Assembly: GCF_002368415.1 (NCBI RefSeq)
Contig: NZ_AP018290.1
Coordinates: forward strand, 8,671,717-8,735,716
From: Calothrix sp. NIES-4105
GTDB lineage: Bacteria > Cyanobacteriota > Cyanobacteriia > Cyanobacteriales > Nostocaceae
DNA: 64,000 bases
Direction: 5' to 3'
The notes beneath the pieces are model-generated. The model was not told the origin of the DNA. It saw only the letters and a list, made by a program, of their open reading frames with translations, and made no database searches. Of this stretch, positions 17,381 to 26,873 are shown piece after piece. Position numbers and translations under genes: made by a program. How positions within the stretch are numbered: position 1 is the first letter of the stretch; every line of letters starts with the position of its first letter.

Positions 17381-18520
17381 TTAGAGTCTTGATAAGATTT
17401 GCTTGAATACCATTGCTGTCCAATCTATGTCTTGTTGTGTGGTGTCTTTTCCTAGTGTCATTCTAATCCCTGCTGTTGCGGCTTTTTCTGAATATCCCAT
17501 TGCTAATAGTATGGGACTGGGAGTAAGTTTGCCGCTACTACATGCTGAACCTGCGCTAATTCCTATTCCTGCTAAGTTCATTTGTCGAACTAAGTTTCTA
17601 CCGTTAATTTTTTCTTTATCTCCTGATTCTATACAAAAGCTAATATGATGCGGTAAGCGGTGGATTAAATCTCCTGTTGGCATTAATCCTGGTATATCTA
17701 ATAATTGCGAAAATAAGCTATCTCGCAATTTTATTAGTCTCGGCGCCTCTGTTATAATTTCTTTTTCTACTAGTTCTGCTGCTAACCCAAACCCGGCTAT
17801 CATAGCAACTGCTTGTGTTCCTGAACGTAGTCGTGTTTCTTGTCCACCACCTAATACTAATGGCACTATTTCAACACCTGGACGAATATACAAGGCGCCT
17901 GCTCCTTGGGCACCATATATTTTATGACTTGATAAGCTAAGTAAATCTACAGGTATTGCTTGCACATCAATCGGTAAACGACCTGCAACTTGCACTGCGT
18001 CAGTGTGAAATAATACGCCACAGGAACGCGCGATTTCGCTTAGTTGGGCAATTGGTTGAACGGTTCCGACTTCGCTTTGCCCATAAACTATAGACACTAA
18101 TACAGTATTTTCTTTGATTGCCGCTTTCAAATCTTCGGGGTTTACTTGCCCTTTTGCGTCAACACCTAGTCGGGTGACTTGCCATCCCCATAGTTCTAAC
18201 ATGCGCGCAGGTTCAGATATCGCTGAATGCTCGACGCTGGATATTATTATGTGTTGAGGCTGGCTATATAAACGCGCTACACCCATTATCGCTAAATTAT
18301 CGGCTTCTGTACCGCCTGATGTGAATACTATTGACTCTGCTGAGGCATTTATCAATGAGGCAACAGTCGCGCGCGCGGTTTCTATTACCGTAGCAGCCCG
18401 CTGCCCCCATTCATGTAGGCTGGAAGGATTGCCCCACTGTTGCTCTTGAACAGATTGAATAAGTGTAATGACTTCTTTGCGAGTCGGAGTTGTAGCACTA
18501 TAGTCTAGATAAATTTGCAT
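17381..18520 (-). CDS. Cysteine desulfurase, NifS/IscS type
   Basis: A PLP enzyme of 379 residues that removes sulfur from cysteine to supply Fe-S cluster and tRNA thiolation pathways. It starts MQIYLDYSATTPTRKEV, carries the PLP-lysine segment LSSHKIYGAQGAGALY, the substrate motif GGGQETRLRSGTQ and the catalytic cysteine loop GISAGSACSSGKLTPS. The long flexible Cys loop is the class I (NifS/IscS) form. No iscU, nifU or nif genes are next to it, so the dedicated role (housekeeping or nitrogenase) cannot be fixed. The gene appears intact and stands alone. Confidence 0.92.
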   Translation of the reverse strand: MQIYLDYSATTPTRKEVITLIQSVQEQQWGNPSSLHEWGQRAATVIETARATVASLINASAESIVFTSGGTEADNLAIMGVARLYSQPQHIIISSVEHSAISEPARMLELWGWQVTRLGVDAKGQVNPEDLKAAIKENTVLVSIVYGQSEVGTVQPIAQLSEIARSCGVLFHTDAVQVAGRLPIDVQAIPVDLLSLSSHKIYGAQGAGALYIRPGVEIVPLVLGGGQETRLRSGTQAVAMIAGFGLAAELVEKEIITEAPRLIKLRDSLFSQLLDIPGLMPTGDLIHRLPHHISFCIESGDKEKINGRNLVRQMNLAGIGISAGSACSSGKLTPSPILLAMGYSEKAATAGIRMTLGKDTTQQDIDWTAMVFKQILSRL

Positions 18521-18715
18521 ACCTTAATCAATTCTTTACTTACGAAGGCAACGGACTAACTTTATTTTCAGCCTACACAGTTATGCGTTGCAAATACTCG
18601 CCCCTTTTCGCGTACCTGTATCTGTACTTTTAGATAGATTTTTTAGTTTGGGAGTAAATTAAAGTCATAACGAGTTTGATTTTGTTAGGATAGGTTGTAA
18701 GAAGAAACTGAAGTC

Positions 18716-18739
18716 CCGACGGACGGACGGACGGACGGT
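18716..18739. repeat. GACG tetranucleotide microsatellite
   Basis: Five consecutive GACG units (GACGGACGGACGGACGGACG) followed by GTGAGCCGCAGGGAG, directly in front of the ferredoxin-MBL gene. This slippage-prone tract lies in the 5' untranslated region, about 25 bases before the start codon. Confidence 0.85.
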
Positions 18740-18760
18740 GAGCCGCAGGGAGATTTTAAT

Positions 18761-19630
18761 ATGGCACATTTAGAAAATCGGCGCCCGCAAAATGTCAGTG
18801 GTGATTTTTATGTTGATACTAGCTGCATAGATTGCGATACTTGTAGGTGGATGGCGCCAAGTGTATTTATAGAGGATGGCGAACAGTCGGCAGTTTATCA
18901 TCAGCCTGAAAACGAAACTGAGAGAAAAATGGCACTCCAAGCTTTATTAGCTTGTCCCACGGGTTCGATAGGGACTATGGAGAAACCGCGAGATATTAAA
19001 GAGGCACAACAAAGTTTTCCAATACTTGTAGAAGATAATGTTTATCATTGTGGGTACCATTCGGAAAATTCCTATGGCGCCGCGAGTTACTTGATTAAGT
19101 TACCAGAGGGAAATATATTAGTAGACTCGCCTCGATTTACTCCACCGTTAGTTAAGCGACTTACGGAATTAGGAGGAATTCGCTATATGTATCTAACACA
19201 CCGTGATGATGTGGCTGACCATAAGAAGTTTGCCGAGCATTTTAAGTGTGAGCGGATTCTCCATCGAGATGATATTACATCCGGTACTCAGGATGTGGAA
19301 ATTCAGCTTACTGCCACAGAACCCGTAGAGTTGGCGCCTGAGTTACTAATTATTCCTGTACCTGGTCATAGTAAAGGACATACAGTCTTACTGTACAAAA
19401 ACAAGTTCCTATTTACAGGCGACCATTTAGCGTGGTCAGAAGAAAACCATCAACTCGTAGCTTTTCGTGACTTCTGTTGGTATTCGTACTCAGAACAAAT
19501 TAAATCGATGCGGAAGTTAGCTGAGTATACATTTGAATGGGTTTTACCCGGTCACGGCCGTAGGTATCATGCAGACGCTAAATATATGAAGCAGCAGATG
19601 CAGAAATGCCTAACTTGGATGGAAGTATAA
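18761..19630 (+). CDS. Ferredoxin-fused metallo-beta-lactamase-fold hydrolase
   Basis: A 289-residue fusion. Residues 1-75 form a small ferredoxin with Cys22, Cys25, Cys28 and Cys65-Pro, enough for one [4Fe-4S] cluster. Residues about 88-285 form an MBL fold: NILVDSPRF, the metal motif THRDDVADH (146-154), PVPGHSKGHTVLL, FTGDHLAW and VLPGHGRRYH. The metal motif departs from the classical HxHxDH. The likely role is an Fe-S-linked hydrolase or persulfide/thiol-type reaction in the cytosol; the substrate is unknown. It stands alone on the plus strand. Confidence 0.88.
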   Translation: MAHLENRRPQNVSGDFYVDTSCIDCDTCRWMAPSVFIEDGEQSAVYHQPENETERKMALQALLACPTGSIGTMEKPRDIKEAQQSFPILVEDNVYHCGYHSENSYGAASYLIKLPEGNILVDSPRFTPPLVKRLTELGGIRYMYLTHRDDVADHKKFAEHFKCERILHRDDITSGTQDVEIQLTATEPVELAPELLIIPVPGHSKGHTVLLYKNKFLFTGDHLAWSEENHQLVAFRDFCWYSYSEQIKSMRKLAEYTFEWVLPGHGRRYHADAKYMKQQMQKCLTWMEV

Positions 19631-19909
19631 AGAGCATAGCTTGGGTCCGGCACCGCGTTGCCTCTCTCTCCCCCGGTTGTAGCGAGTGCCGTCTTCCAGC
19701 TGTACGTAACCCAACTTACATAAGATTTACAATAGCAGTAATATTATAATTTTTTGTCAAATAGCGCTACACAAGTGATGTATACTGTGATAAGCTATAT
19801 AACCCAATAATATACCAACAGTTTGGTGCATTTATATTCAAATATTAAATATAATATATTTGCGGAAAATACATATAAGAGTATGAAGTATTTTAGATAA
19901 TTAAGGTGT
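19631..19909. other. AT-rich intergenic region
   Basis: About 280 bases between the MBL gene and the CBS kinase. It is strongly AT-rich after 19730. I see no gene or strong hairpin. The kinase promoter probably lies in the AT-rich part. Confidence 0.5.
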
Positions 19910-22165
19910 GTGGAAAAAATAAAACTAAATAAATATAAATGCTTTATGATATGTTACGAAAAACGTTCGGTTGTTAACCATCACGTACTCACCGCTACAG
20001 CAAATATTACGGTATCCGAAGCGCTGAGTTTGATGAGCTATAACCACAGTAATTATTTATTTATAGTTACTCAGAATCAGACTAATACTACGTCGGCAGG
20101 AAAACTAATAGGAGTATTTACTCTTAGAGATTTGGTAAGACTCGCTGCAAACAAAATCGATTTAAATAGCGTTACACTTTATGATGTAATGAGTCTAAAA
20201 TTAGTAACGATTACAGAAACAGAATCGCAAGATGTATTTACAGCGCTGATTAAATTTCGTGACCATAATATTTGTCATCTCCCTGTAATCGATAACGAGG
20301 GTGATTTAATAGGAGTAATTACCCCTGAAGGCATTCGAGAAATTATTCAACCGTTGGATTTACTTAGGCAAAAACGGGTTTCGGAAATAATGTCACCTGA
20401 TGTAATTTGCGCTTCTCTTCACACTTCTATTTTGGAGTTAACGCAAGTTATGGCTCAACGACAAGTAAGTTGTGTAGTAATTGTTGAAGAAAGGCAGTTA
20501 CAAGTTCAAGATAAAGTTGCTTATATTCCATTGGGAATTGTTACCGAACAAGATATTATTGAATTTTGTAATCAGAAATTGGATTTAGCGAATACAAAAG
20601 CCTCATCCATCGTTCTAAGTACTTTAGTACTTAAGGTAAAATATTTTGATTCGATGTGGACTGCTAACCAACTCATGCAAAAACGTCAAGTACAGCACTT
20701 AGTTGTTACAGACGACAATAATTGTCTAGTTGGGGTAATTACTCAAACTCAAATTTTGGAAGCAATGAACTGTGTAGAACTTTTACAAACACTCGAAACA
20801 TTACAAGATATTGTTGAAGAACAGACCTCAGAATTGAAACAATTAAACGAGCAGTTGCAGCGCGAGGTCAATCATCGTAAGCTTTATGAAGCCAAGCTAC
20901 GTTCTTCTGAAGAGCAAATGCGGGCATTGTTTGAGGCAATGAGCGATATTATCTTGACAATAGATATAAACGACAGCAAAGTTGGAACAGTGCAAATATT
21001 ACCGACCTATTACGGCTATGAAGAACAAGTGAAGATTGATTTAGCTAGTGAAACGGTTGAATGCTTTTATCAACAGCAAACAGCGCCTTTATGGTTAGAA
21101 AAAGTCACTGAAGCATTAAGAAAGCAGCAAGTAGTTAATTTTGACTATAGTCTACACGATAATAACAGTGAAAAGTGGTTTAGTGCAAATATTTCACCAA
21201 TTGCAGAAAATAAAGTATTATGGGTAGCGCGCGATATTAGCAAACATAAATTTCTTGAAGTCGCTTTACAAATTAGTGAAACCCAAGAGCGTCAAAAAGC
21301 CCAACAACTCGAAGTTGCTTTAAGAGAACTTAAGCGTGCAGAAGTAAAATTAATCTTAGATGAGAAAATGGCTTCGTTAGGTCGCATGGTCGGAGGTATT
21401 GCTCACGAAATCAATAATCCTAATAATTTTATTTATGCAAATATTCAACCAGCCAATGAATATTCCCAACAACTTCTTAACTTAGTAAACTTATATCAGC
21501 ACCACTACCCTCAACCTGTTTCAGAAATTACTCAACAGCAAGCAGCAATCGATTTAGAATATATAAGCCAAGATTTTCCAAAATTGCTTGGCTCAATCCA
21601 AGAAGGCGCCGAACGTATTCGTAAAATAGTTAAATTACTACAGGCTTTTTCTAGCACAGACAGTCCTAAGTATAAAAAAATTAATATACACGAAAGTCTT
21701 GACAGTGCAATACAGCTTTTGCAACATCGTCTCAAAGGACAATCACACCGTCCAGCGATTCAAATAATTAAAGAGTATAAATTAAAAACAAGTGTCGAAT
21801 GTTACCCTGGTCAAATTACTCAGGTATTCATAAGCATAATAGCTAATGCAATCGATGCCATCGAAGAAAGTATTAAAAATAGTAATAAATATTCATATGC
21901 ATATATTAGGATTTTTACACAGGTTGTAAATTCTAACGCTGTGATTACCATCTCCAATAATGGAGCGACTATTAAACCTGAGATTATAGCTAAGATTTTT
22001 GACCCATTTTTTACAACCAAGGCGCCGGGTCAAGGAACAGGTTTAGGTTTATCCATTTGCTATAAAATCATTTCAGAGACACATCGTGGTCAAATTAGTT
22101 GCCATTCTTTTGAAAATCAACATACCGAGTTTGTTATTAGCTTGCCCACCCAACACCTTATGTAG
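19910..22165 (+). CDS. Histidine kinase with four CBS motifs and a PAS-like domain
   Basis: A 751-residue soluble kinase with a GTG start at 19910 behind AAGG; ATG at codon 13 (MICYEKRS) is an alternative. Four CBS motifs form two Bateman modules (about 20-140 and 145-290), which usually sense adenine nucleotides. A short coiled coil (EQTSELKQLNEQLQREV) leads to a PAS-like domain (about 335-455). The kinase core has VGGIAHEINNPNNF with phospho-acceptor His499, N-box SIIANAIDAIEES, ISNNGATI and GQGTGLGLS. The kinase domain closely resembles that of the GAF kinase at 2714-5845. No response regulator is adjacent. Likely an energy-charge sensor; the partner is unknown. Confidence 0.87.
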   Translation: MEKIKLNKYKCFMICYEKRSVVNHHVLTATANITVSEALSLMSYNHSNYLFIVTQNQTNTTSAGKLIGVFTLRDLVRLAANKIDLNSVTLYDVMSLKLVTITETESQDVFTALIKFRDHNICHLPVIDNEGDLIGVITPEGIREIIQPLDLLRQKRVSEIMSPDVICASLHTSILELTQVMAQRQVSCVVIVEERQLQVQDKVAYIPLGIVTEQDIIEFCNQKLDLANTKASSIVLSTLVLKVKYFDSMWTANQLMQKRQVQHLVVTDDNNCLVGVITQTQILEAMNCVELLQTLETLQDIVEEQTSELKQLNEQLQREVNHRKLYEAKLRSSEEQMRALFEAMSDIILTIDINDSKVGTVQILPTYYGYEEQVKIDLASETVECFYQQQTAPLWLEKVTEALRKQQVVNFDYSLHDNNSEKWFSANISPIAENKVLWVARDISKHKFLEVALQISETQERQKAQQLEVALRELKRAEVKLILDEKMASLGRMVGGIAHEINNPNNFIYANIQPANEYSQQLLNLVNLYQHHYPQPVSEITQQQAAIDLEYISQDFPKLLGSIQEGAERIRKIVKLLQAFSSTDSPKYKKINIHESLDSAIQLLQHRLKGQSHRPAIQIIKEYKLKTSVECYPGQITQVFISIIANAIDAIEESIKNSNKYSYAYIRIFTQVVNSNAVITISNNGATIKPEIIAKIFDPFFTTKAPGQGTGLGLSICYKIISETHRGQISCHSFENQHTEFVISLPTQHLM

Positions 22166-22173
22166 CTTAAGAA

Positions 22174-22208
22174 TACTCTACTCAGCACTCAGCACTCAGC
22201 ACTCATTA
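22174..22208. repeat. CAGCACT tandem repeat between convergent genes
   Basis: Short tandem ACTCAGC units (ACTCAGCACTCAGCACTCAG and onward). A relaxed reverse-complement version (GAGTGTTGAGTGCTGAGTG) occurs after sigF at about 53137. It is a dispersed low-complexity repeat at gene ends. Confidence 0.6.
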
Positions 22209-23880
22209 CTGCATTATGGCGCCAAAGCATATGTAATTTAGTAGCGGGCATGGTCAAGTACAATGTATCTCCAGGGCATAAACTTGTATTGAGTAAATCC
22301 CAACCATGTAAAGTTTGATTATTGGTTTCAAGATATAAGGGTACACAGTCAGCTAACATTGCTGCGTCTTCAACTTTTAAACAGCAGAAGGGATGTGTGA
22401 TAGATATCGAAGTTGCTAGAGCTACCCAAAGACTATCTCCAGTAATTCCATTACCAAGAATACGTCCACCCAAACTAGCAGCAGCAAACGCAGGCGCCGC
22501 GAGTTCGGCGGGACTAAGTACAGCATCAAAGTCAAATACCTGCTGTGCCATTCGTGCAAAGTCCGGGTCAGCATAGCGGACTATGATAGGAACATCTGAT
22601 TTAATACCTTTGGCATTCAGGGCAATTTCTAGATTAGTTGCATCGTTACCGCTAACTGCTAAAAGTGCTGCTGCTGTTTCTAAGTTGGCGCTTTGCAACA
22701 TCGTTGGAAAAGTGGCATCACCGTTAATTACAGGTATTCCCCATCTGCGGGCATTATTAACAAAGCGGTTATTGACATCTGGTTCAATAACAACTACTTC
22801 ATGTCCGCTCTCATGGAGAGTTTGAACAATTTTTATCCCAGTACCGCTAAGTCCACAAACTATATAGTGGTTGCGTGGAGGTACGCGCGCTGCATCTAAA
22901 AATTCTCGAAACCTGGTACCCAATACAAAATCATTCAGAAGCGCGTATAATAAACCAATTACACCGGCGCCTACGAGCATCATAATCACAGTAAATAATT
23001 TGATGCTGATAGAAGCATTTTCAACAACTTTATCGTTACCACCGGCGCCTGTAATCATCCCCACGGCAAAGTACAACGCATCAATAATAGATACATTTGT
23101 GCTTGTGTATGTATAGATAAATGTAGCAAACAGAACAATAGCTCCAAGTGCTGCGGTCATAGCGATTAGGGGGCTAGCATGTTCTTGAAAGCGCTGTATA
23201 TTAGTTATGATTTTTAGAGATTTGGCAATTATCGACCTGCGAGTAGAACGTACTTTTGGTTTAGTGCCAACAATAATTCTGTCCCCTTCGCGCAAACGTC
23301 GTCTTTCCAAAACTGCTGACACTAAATCAGTATCGCCATCTATAGGCAAATAGTAAATCAGCATTCGTGAACGATTTTCCCACAAATCATCTAACTGGCG
23401 CCCATGCCAAGGATGTTTGTTATGTATATATTCTTCGTGAATAGGCCAAGTTTGTTCAAACAGCTTGATATGTCCAACCGTTTTACTACCCAACGCAGTA
23501 AAAGCAAATACAGGCGCCGCCAAACCTGCGACACTCATACTCATATGGTTAGGCAAAGTTTGGTCAAGACGTTCACCCAAACTCGTGTTAAAAAATCGAT
23601 TAATAATACGGATACTAGGATTTAAAACGCGCGCTTGCATAGTCACCGACAAATTCACAGCATCATCGGGGCCAGCTATCACCAAAGTGTGCGCGGTTTC
23701 AATACCTGCCGCTTTTAATGTCGCAGCAGTATCTAAATTTCCAATAATAAGATCATGTCCCGTTTCACTCTTGATAGGGTGCTGATGAATACCCACCACC
23801 ATTGCCCCTTGCTGACGGAGTAAACGAAACACTTTATATCCAGTGCGTCCTAAGCCACAAACAATAATACGTGGTTTCAT
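22189..23880 (-). CDS. Double-RCK (TrkA-N) two-helix channel-like protein
   Basis: A 563-residue protein with a first NAD-binding RCK domain (GLGRTGYKVFRLLRQQG at about 9), then a hydrophobic segment (SPLIAMTAALGAIVLFATFIY), pore helix ALYFAVGMI, filter-like TGAGGND (277-283) and a second membrane helix (KLFTVIMMLVGAGVIGLLYA). A second RCK domain (CGLSGTGIKIVQTLHESG) and a TrkA-C-like region follow. This is potassium-channel architecture with RCK domains on both sides of the pore. The filter does not match TVGYGD, so selectivity may differ. It stands alone and is convergent with the CBS kinase gene. Confidence 0.83.
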   Translation of the reverse strand: MKPRIIVCGLGRTGYKVFRLLRQQGAMVVGIHQHPIKSETGHDLIIGNLDTAATLKAAGIETAHTLVIAGPDDAVNLSVTMQARVLNPSIRIINRFFNTSLGERLDQTLPNHMSMSVAGLAAPVFAFTALGSKTVGHIKLFEQTWPIHEEYIHNKHPWHGRQLDDLWENRSRMLIYYLPIDGDTDLVSAVLERRRLREGDRIIVGTKPKVRSTRRSIIAKSLKIITNIQRFQEHASPLIAMTAALGAIVLFATFIYTYTSTNVSIIDALYFAVGMITGAGGNDKVVENASISIKLFTVIMMLVGAGVIGLLYALLNDFVLGTRFREFLDAARVPPRNHYIVCGLSGTGIKIVQTLHESGHEVVVIEPDVNNRFVNNARRWGIPVINGDATFPTMLQSANLETAAALLAVSGNDATNLEIALNAKGIKSDVPIIVRYADPDFARMAQQVFDFDAVLSPAELAAPAFAAASLGGRILGNGITGDSLWVALATSISITHPFCCLKVEDAAMLADCVPLYLETNNQTLHGWDLLNTSLCPGDTLYLTMPATKLHMLWRHNAVMSAEC

Positions 23881-23995
23881 GAATCAGCAGCAATAGTAAA
23901 GAGAGGCTGCCTCAAATATTTATTATTTATATTCTTACTTGCTTTTCAATCAGCATACTGTAACTGCAAACACTTAATCTGAGGCAAATGACTTT

Positions 23996-24090
23996 TCTTG
24001 TGGAACAGGCATACGAACTGTTAAATTTTAAAAGGGCAGTTTACCTGTTTATATTAAAACGGCGGGCAAGGATGCCCACTCCACAAGAGC
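23996..24090. repeat. TGTGGAACAGGC-type repeat, larger copy
   Basis: CTTGTGGAACAGGCATACG at the left and GGCAAGGATGCCCACTCCAC followed by AAGAG at the right, with about 50 bases between. The arms are partly complementary, as in the other family members. It occupies most of the gap between the channel gene and the DUF2500 gene. Confidence 0.6.
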
Positions 24091-24166
24091 ATCTTATTCT
24101 ACCTGGAATTTGGTTGAGGCGCCTTGTAGATAATCTTAAACACCTTTAATATAAGCACTTAACAAT

Positions 24167-24649
24167 ATGCCATATTTATTTATACATTATAATCCTAAGT
24201 ATATTGTTACTAATAAAACAAATACAGAAACACTTATACTTTCCCAGACTCAGCCAATACCACCAGAAGTACAATCAAATCAACCTCCTAACTTTGAGAT
24301 ACTGCCAGGTTTCTCTCTAATTTTCCCTGCAATTATAGTTGGGGTATTCGTTTTAGTTTTTGGTTTGTTTGGTTATGCAATTTTTAAAGGTATATCCACT
24401 GCTGCCTATAATAGAAAACAGCCAATTATTAACCGAGAAGCAAAAGTAGTAAGTAAACGTCAGCATGTTTCGGGAGGAGGAGGAGATAGCAGCACATCAA
24501 CTAGTTACTATATTACTTTTGAATTTGCTGATGGCAGTCGAGAAGAATTTGCTTTAAGCGCTCGCGAATATGGGTTAATTGCTGAAGGCGATAAAGGAAC
24601 GCTTCATTCTCAAGGCACATGGTATAAAAATTTTAAGCGTCAATTTTAA
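24167..24649 (+). CDS. DUF2500-like membrane protein
   Basis: A 160-residue protein. One clear transmembrane helix (LIFPAIIVGVFVLVFGLFGYAIF, about 48-72) precedes a soluble domain with AKVVSKRQHVSGGGGDSSTS, SYYITFEFADGSREEF and LIAEGDKGTLHSQGTWY, the DUF2500 pattern. The first 45 residues are unusual for the family and may be outside the true gene; later ATG codons are not well placed, so I keep the first. The function of DUF2500 is unknown. Confidence 0.75.
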   Translation: MPYLFIHYNPKYIVTNKTNTETLILSQTQPIPPEVQSNQPPNFEILPGFSLIFPAIIVGVFVLVFGLFGYAIFKGISTAAYNRKQPIINREAKVVSKRQHVSGGGGDSSTSTSYYITFEFADGSREEFALSAREYGLIAEGDKGTLHSQGTWYKNFKRQF

Positions 24650-24823
24650 TTTGCCATAGAATTTTAAAGGGGTTAATCCATAAATCAATAATGAAAATGA
24701 TTATTGAATGGCTATAGTAAATTTTGTATAAATAGATTTGATGTGATTCAGAAAGATGCTATATTTGATTCATCAGCAACCTGTCAAAAGTTGAAAAATT
24801 TATCATTAGTGACTTTATGATCT

Positions 24824-25459
24824 ATGACTATTTTAAATGCTAGAAATTTATCACTTGAAGAAGTTCATCGCATTTTTGGTTATCAAAAACAGTATACTGA
24901 GTCATTTAATCCTTTATTATCTTTAGAACCTCTAACGGAAATCGAACAACAAGAGCTTTTACAAATTCGAGACGACTTCGACAGGTATCTTAGTGCTGGC
25001 AAAGTCTCGGAAGGACAGGTAAAGTTCCTTGTTATTGCGCCATTAATGCGATTAGCTAGATTTTATCGTGACCCTATCGAAATCAGGCTTGAGGAAGATA
25101 TAGCTGATATTGAAATTGAAGACAAGGATACCATAATTACCGGAAGAATGGATATTTTGGCTGTGAATAAAGCTAAAATGTCTAAAAATAAAGTATACTT
25201 TTGGACATTAATAATTGAATCAAAAAACAGTCAAATAGATGTTTTAGTAGGACTTCCGCAATTACTGACATATATAAATCAAAGTTTAACTTCTCAAGAA
25301 TCAGTTTGGGGATTAGTAACCAACGGCAGAAGTTACCAGTTTGTATATATCCAGCAAGGAAATCCCCCAATTTATCAAATTTTACCTGAATTGAATTTAA
25401 TGGAACACGCGCGCTCTGTAATACTACTACAAGTTTTCAAAGCAATTTGTTTGTTGTAA
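24824..25459 (+). CDS. PD-(D/E)XK nuclease-like protein (type I restriction R N-terminal-like)
   Basis: A 211-residue protein. The core GRMDILAVNK ... YFWTLIIESKNSQIDVLVGLPQLLTYI gives the D...ExK pattern of PD-(D/E)XK nucleases, followed by VWGLVTNGRSYQFVYI, a common ending in the N-terminal domain of HsdR-type enzymes. It has no helicase part, and no hsdM or hsdS is nearby. Stand-alone proteins of this kind are frequent in filamentous cyanobacteria. Two unrelated nuclease-type genes are within 4 kb (a restriction-modification pair at 26874-28972). Confidence 0.7.
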   Translation: MTILNARNLSLEEVHRIFGYQKQYTESFNPLLSLEPLTEIEQQELLQIRDDFDRYLSAGKVSEGQVKFLVIAPLMRLARFYRDPIEIRLEEDIADIEIEDKDTIITGRMDILAVNKAKMSKNKVYFWTLIIESKNSQIDVLVGLPQLLTYINQSLTSQESVWGLVTNGRSYQFVYIQQGNPPIYQILPELNLMEHARSVILLQVFKAICLL

Positions 25460-25465
25460 AGACTA

Positions 25466-25556
25466 TTTTTGATCCCCCCAACAGAGCGCGTGGAAGGGGG
25501 GCTAAGAATAACCGTCTTGTTCCCCCCTTCGACGCGGGGGGTTTAGGGGGGATCAA
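25466..25556. repeat. Long G/C-tract inverted repeat between convergent genes
   Basis: GATCCCCCCAACAGAGCGCG on the left is partly mirrored by CGCGGGGGGTTTAGGGGGGATC on the right, with an inner GGAAGGGGGG / CCCCCCTTC pair. Together these make a long double hairpin. It probably serves as a bidirectional terminator for the nuclease-like and LtrA genes. Confidence 0.7.
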
Positions 25557-26740
25557 ACATCCGCATCAGCAATACGAGTAGTAGGACGGGCGCCCGTTAA
25601 ATCTTGCACTACTTGAAAAATTGCGATTCCTGCAATAATTCCAATTACCACAACTGGTAATAAACCTTTACCAAAAAATAAAAGTGCAGTTGCAGCAACG
25701 GCGCCACAAAGACGATATTTGGCGCGCATTTTACAGTAGCGAATGACTCCGGTGCGGTGCAAAATTGCTAGTGCTAACCAGCATAAAGCAACGGAACCGC
25801 ACATTAAATAACGGATTTTATCAGGTAAAGGTTGGGTTTGTTCGCTTAGTAATACTTCTTCAACACCAACACCAGCAGCAGCAATACCAATTACCAAAGG
25901 GAAATGCGTGTACAGCCACAATAACATTTTCCGAACTCGTCCTTCAGATTTAGCAGCTACAATTGGAGTGCCGCCAAGGTTATCAAAGTAAACCCACCAC
26001 AAGCTAAATGCAGTAGTCAAAGCCAAGACGGCGCCCATAGTGCTATAAATATCCCAACGTTGTTCGGAAACACCATCAACAACAGCGATAATTGCTTCAC
26101 CCAAAACTATCATTGTAAACAGTCCAAACCGTTCGGGTAAATGTGACGCATGGGGAAGTAACTTTAATTGGTATTTGCGCGCGGTAAAAGGTGTCACTAA
26201 GTCTACAACTATTCCTATACCCCAAACAGCAAACCGCCAAGGTAAAACAACAAAATCAGAAATCAACCAAATAATAGCTGCTATAGCAAACCCAGCAGCA
26301 TACCGTGTTGTTAAAGGACGTGCTTCCGGTATGTAACTTCCTGCGCGTACATATTCAATTACAAGTACAATTCTACTTAAAGCGTAAGATGTCGCAAATC
26401 CCGTCGAGTTTTCAGTTAAACCGTGGTGTATATTTACAGCCATAGCTGCCGCTGTAAGCATTTGTAAACCAACGAGTAAACGGCGCCCAATATCATCACT
26501 ATCAAACCTATTCGCGTACATCGTCGTCCCTATCCATGACCACCACACAGGTATAAATAAAAATACAAACCCTAGAAACCCTGATATCGAAATATCTTCT
26601 TTAAGGTTGTGAGCAAGTTGTGACACTGCCACAACAAACACTAAATCATAGAATAGTTCAAGCCAAGTCGCACGTCGTTCCGATTCTTCTTCGCTAGTAC
26701 GCAAACGCGGTGGTTCTAGAATATTTGCCATTGTCGTCAA
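25553..26740 (-). CDS. ltrA: Low temperature requirement protein A (LtrA) family membrane protein
   Basis: A 395-residue polytopic protein with about 11-12 hydrophobic segments. The opening RATWLELFYDLVFVVAVSQLAHNL and the motifs WWSWIGTTMYANRFDSDD and HLPERFGLFTMIVLGEAII are diagnostic of LtrA. The family is named after a Listeria gene needed for growth in the cold, but its transport substrate or activity is not established. It appears monocistronic, with its promoter in the 130-base gap before the methyltransferase gene on the other strand. Confidence 0.88.
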   Translation of the reverse strand: MTTMANILEPPRLRTSEEESERRATWLELFYDLVFVVAVSQLAHNLKEDISISGFLGFVFLFIPVWWSWIGTTMYANRFDSDDIGRRLLVGLQMLTAAAMAVNIHHGLTENSTGFATSYALSRIVLVIEYVRAGSYIPEARPLTTRYAAGFAIAAIIWLISDFVVLPWRFAVWGIGIVVDLVTPFTARKYQLKLLPHASHLPERFGLFTMIVLGEAIIAVVDGVSEQRWDIYSTMGAVLALTTAFSLWWVYFDNLGGTPIVAAKSEGRVRKMLLWLYTHFPLVIGIAAAGVGVEEVLLSEQTQPLPDKIRYLMCGSVALCWLALAILHRTGVIRYCKMRAKYRLCGAVAATALLFFGKGLLPVVVIGIIAGIAIFQVVQDLTGARPTTRIADADV

Positions 26741-26873
26741 TTGCTAGTAACTTCTTATTTTTTAACATCCAGACACAATAATCGTGAAAAACGCATCTCG
26801 CCAACTTCTGACTTGCTTAACTTGCAACTAATGTACTATACTAACAATCACCCTCTGTGCCCTAGAAGTCTCT

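Noticed and set aside
23404-23785. Plus-strand frames opposite the RCK channel
   Set aside because: They are antisense to a well-supported gene and give no protein-like composition.
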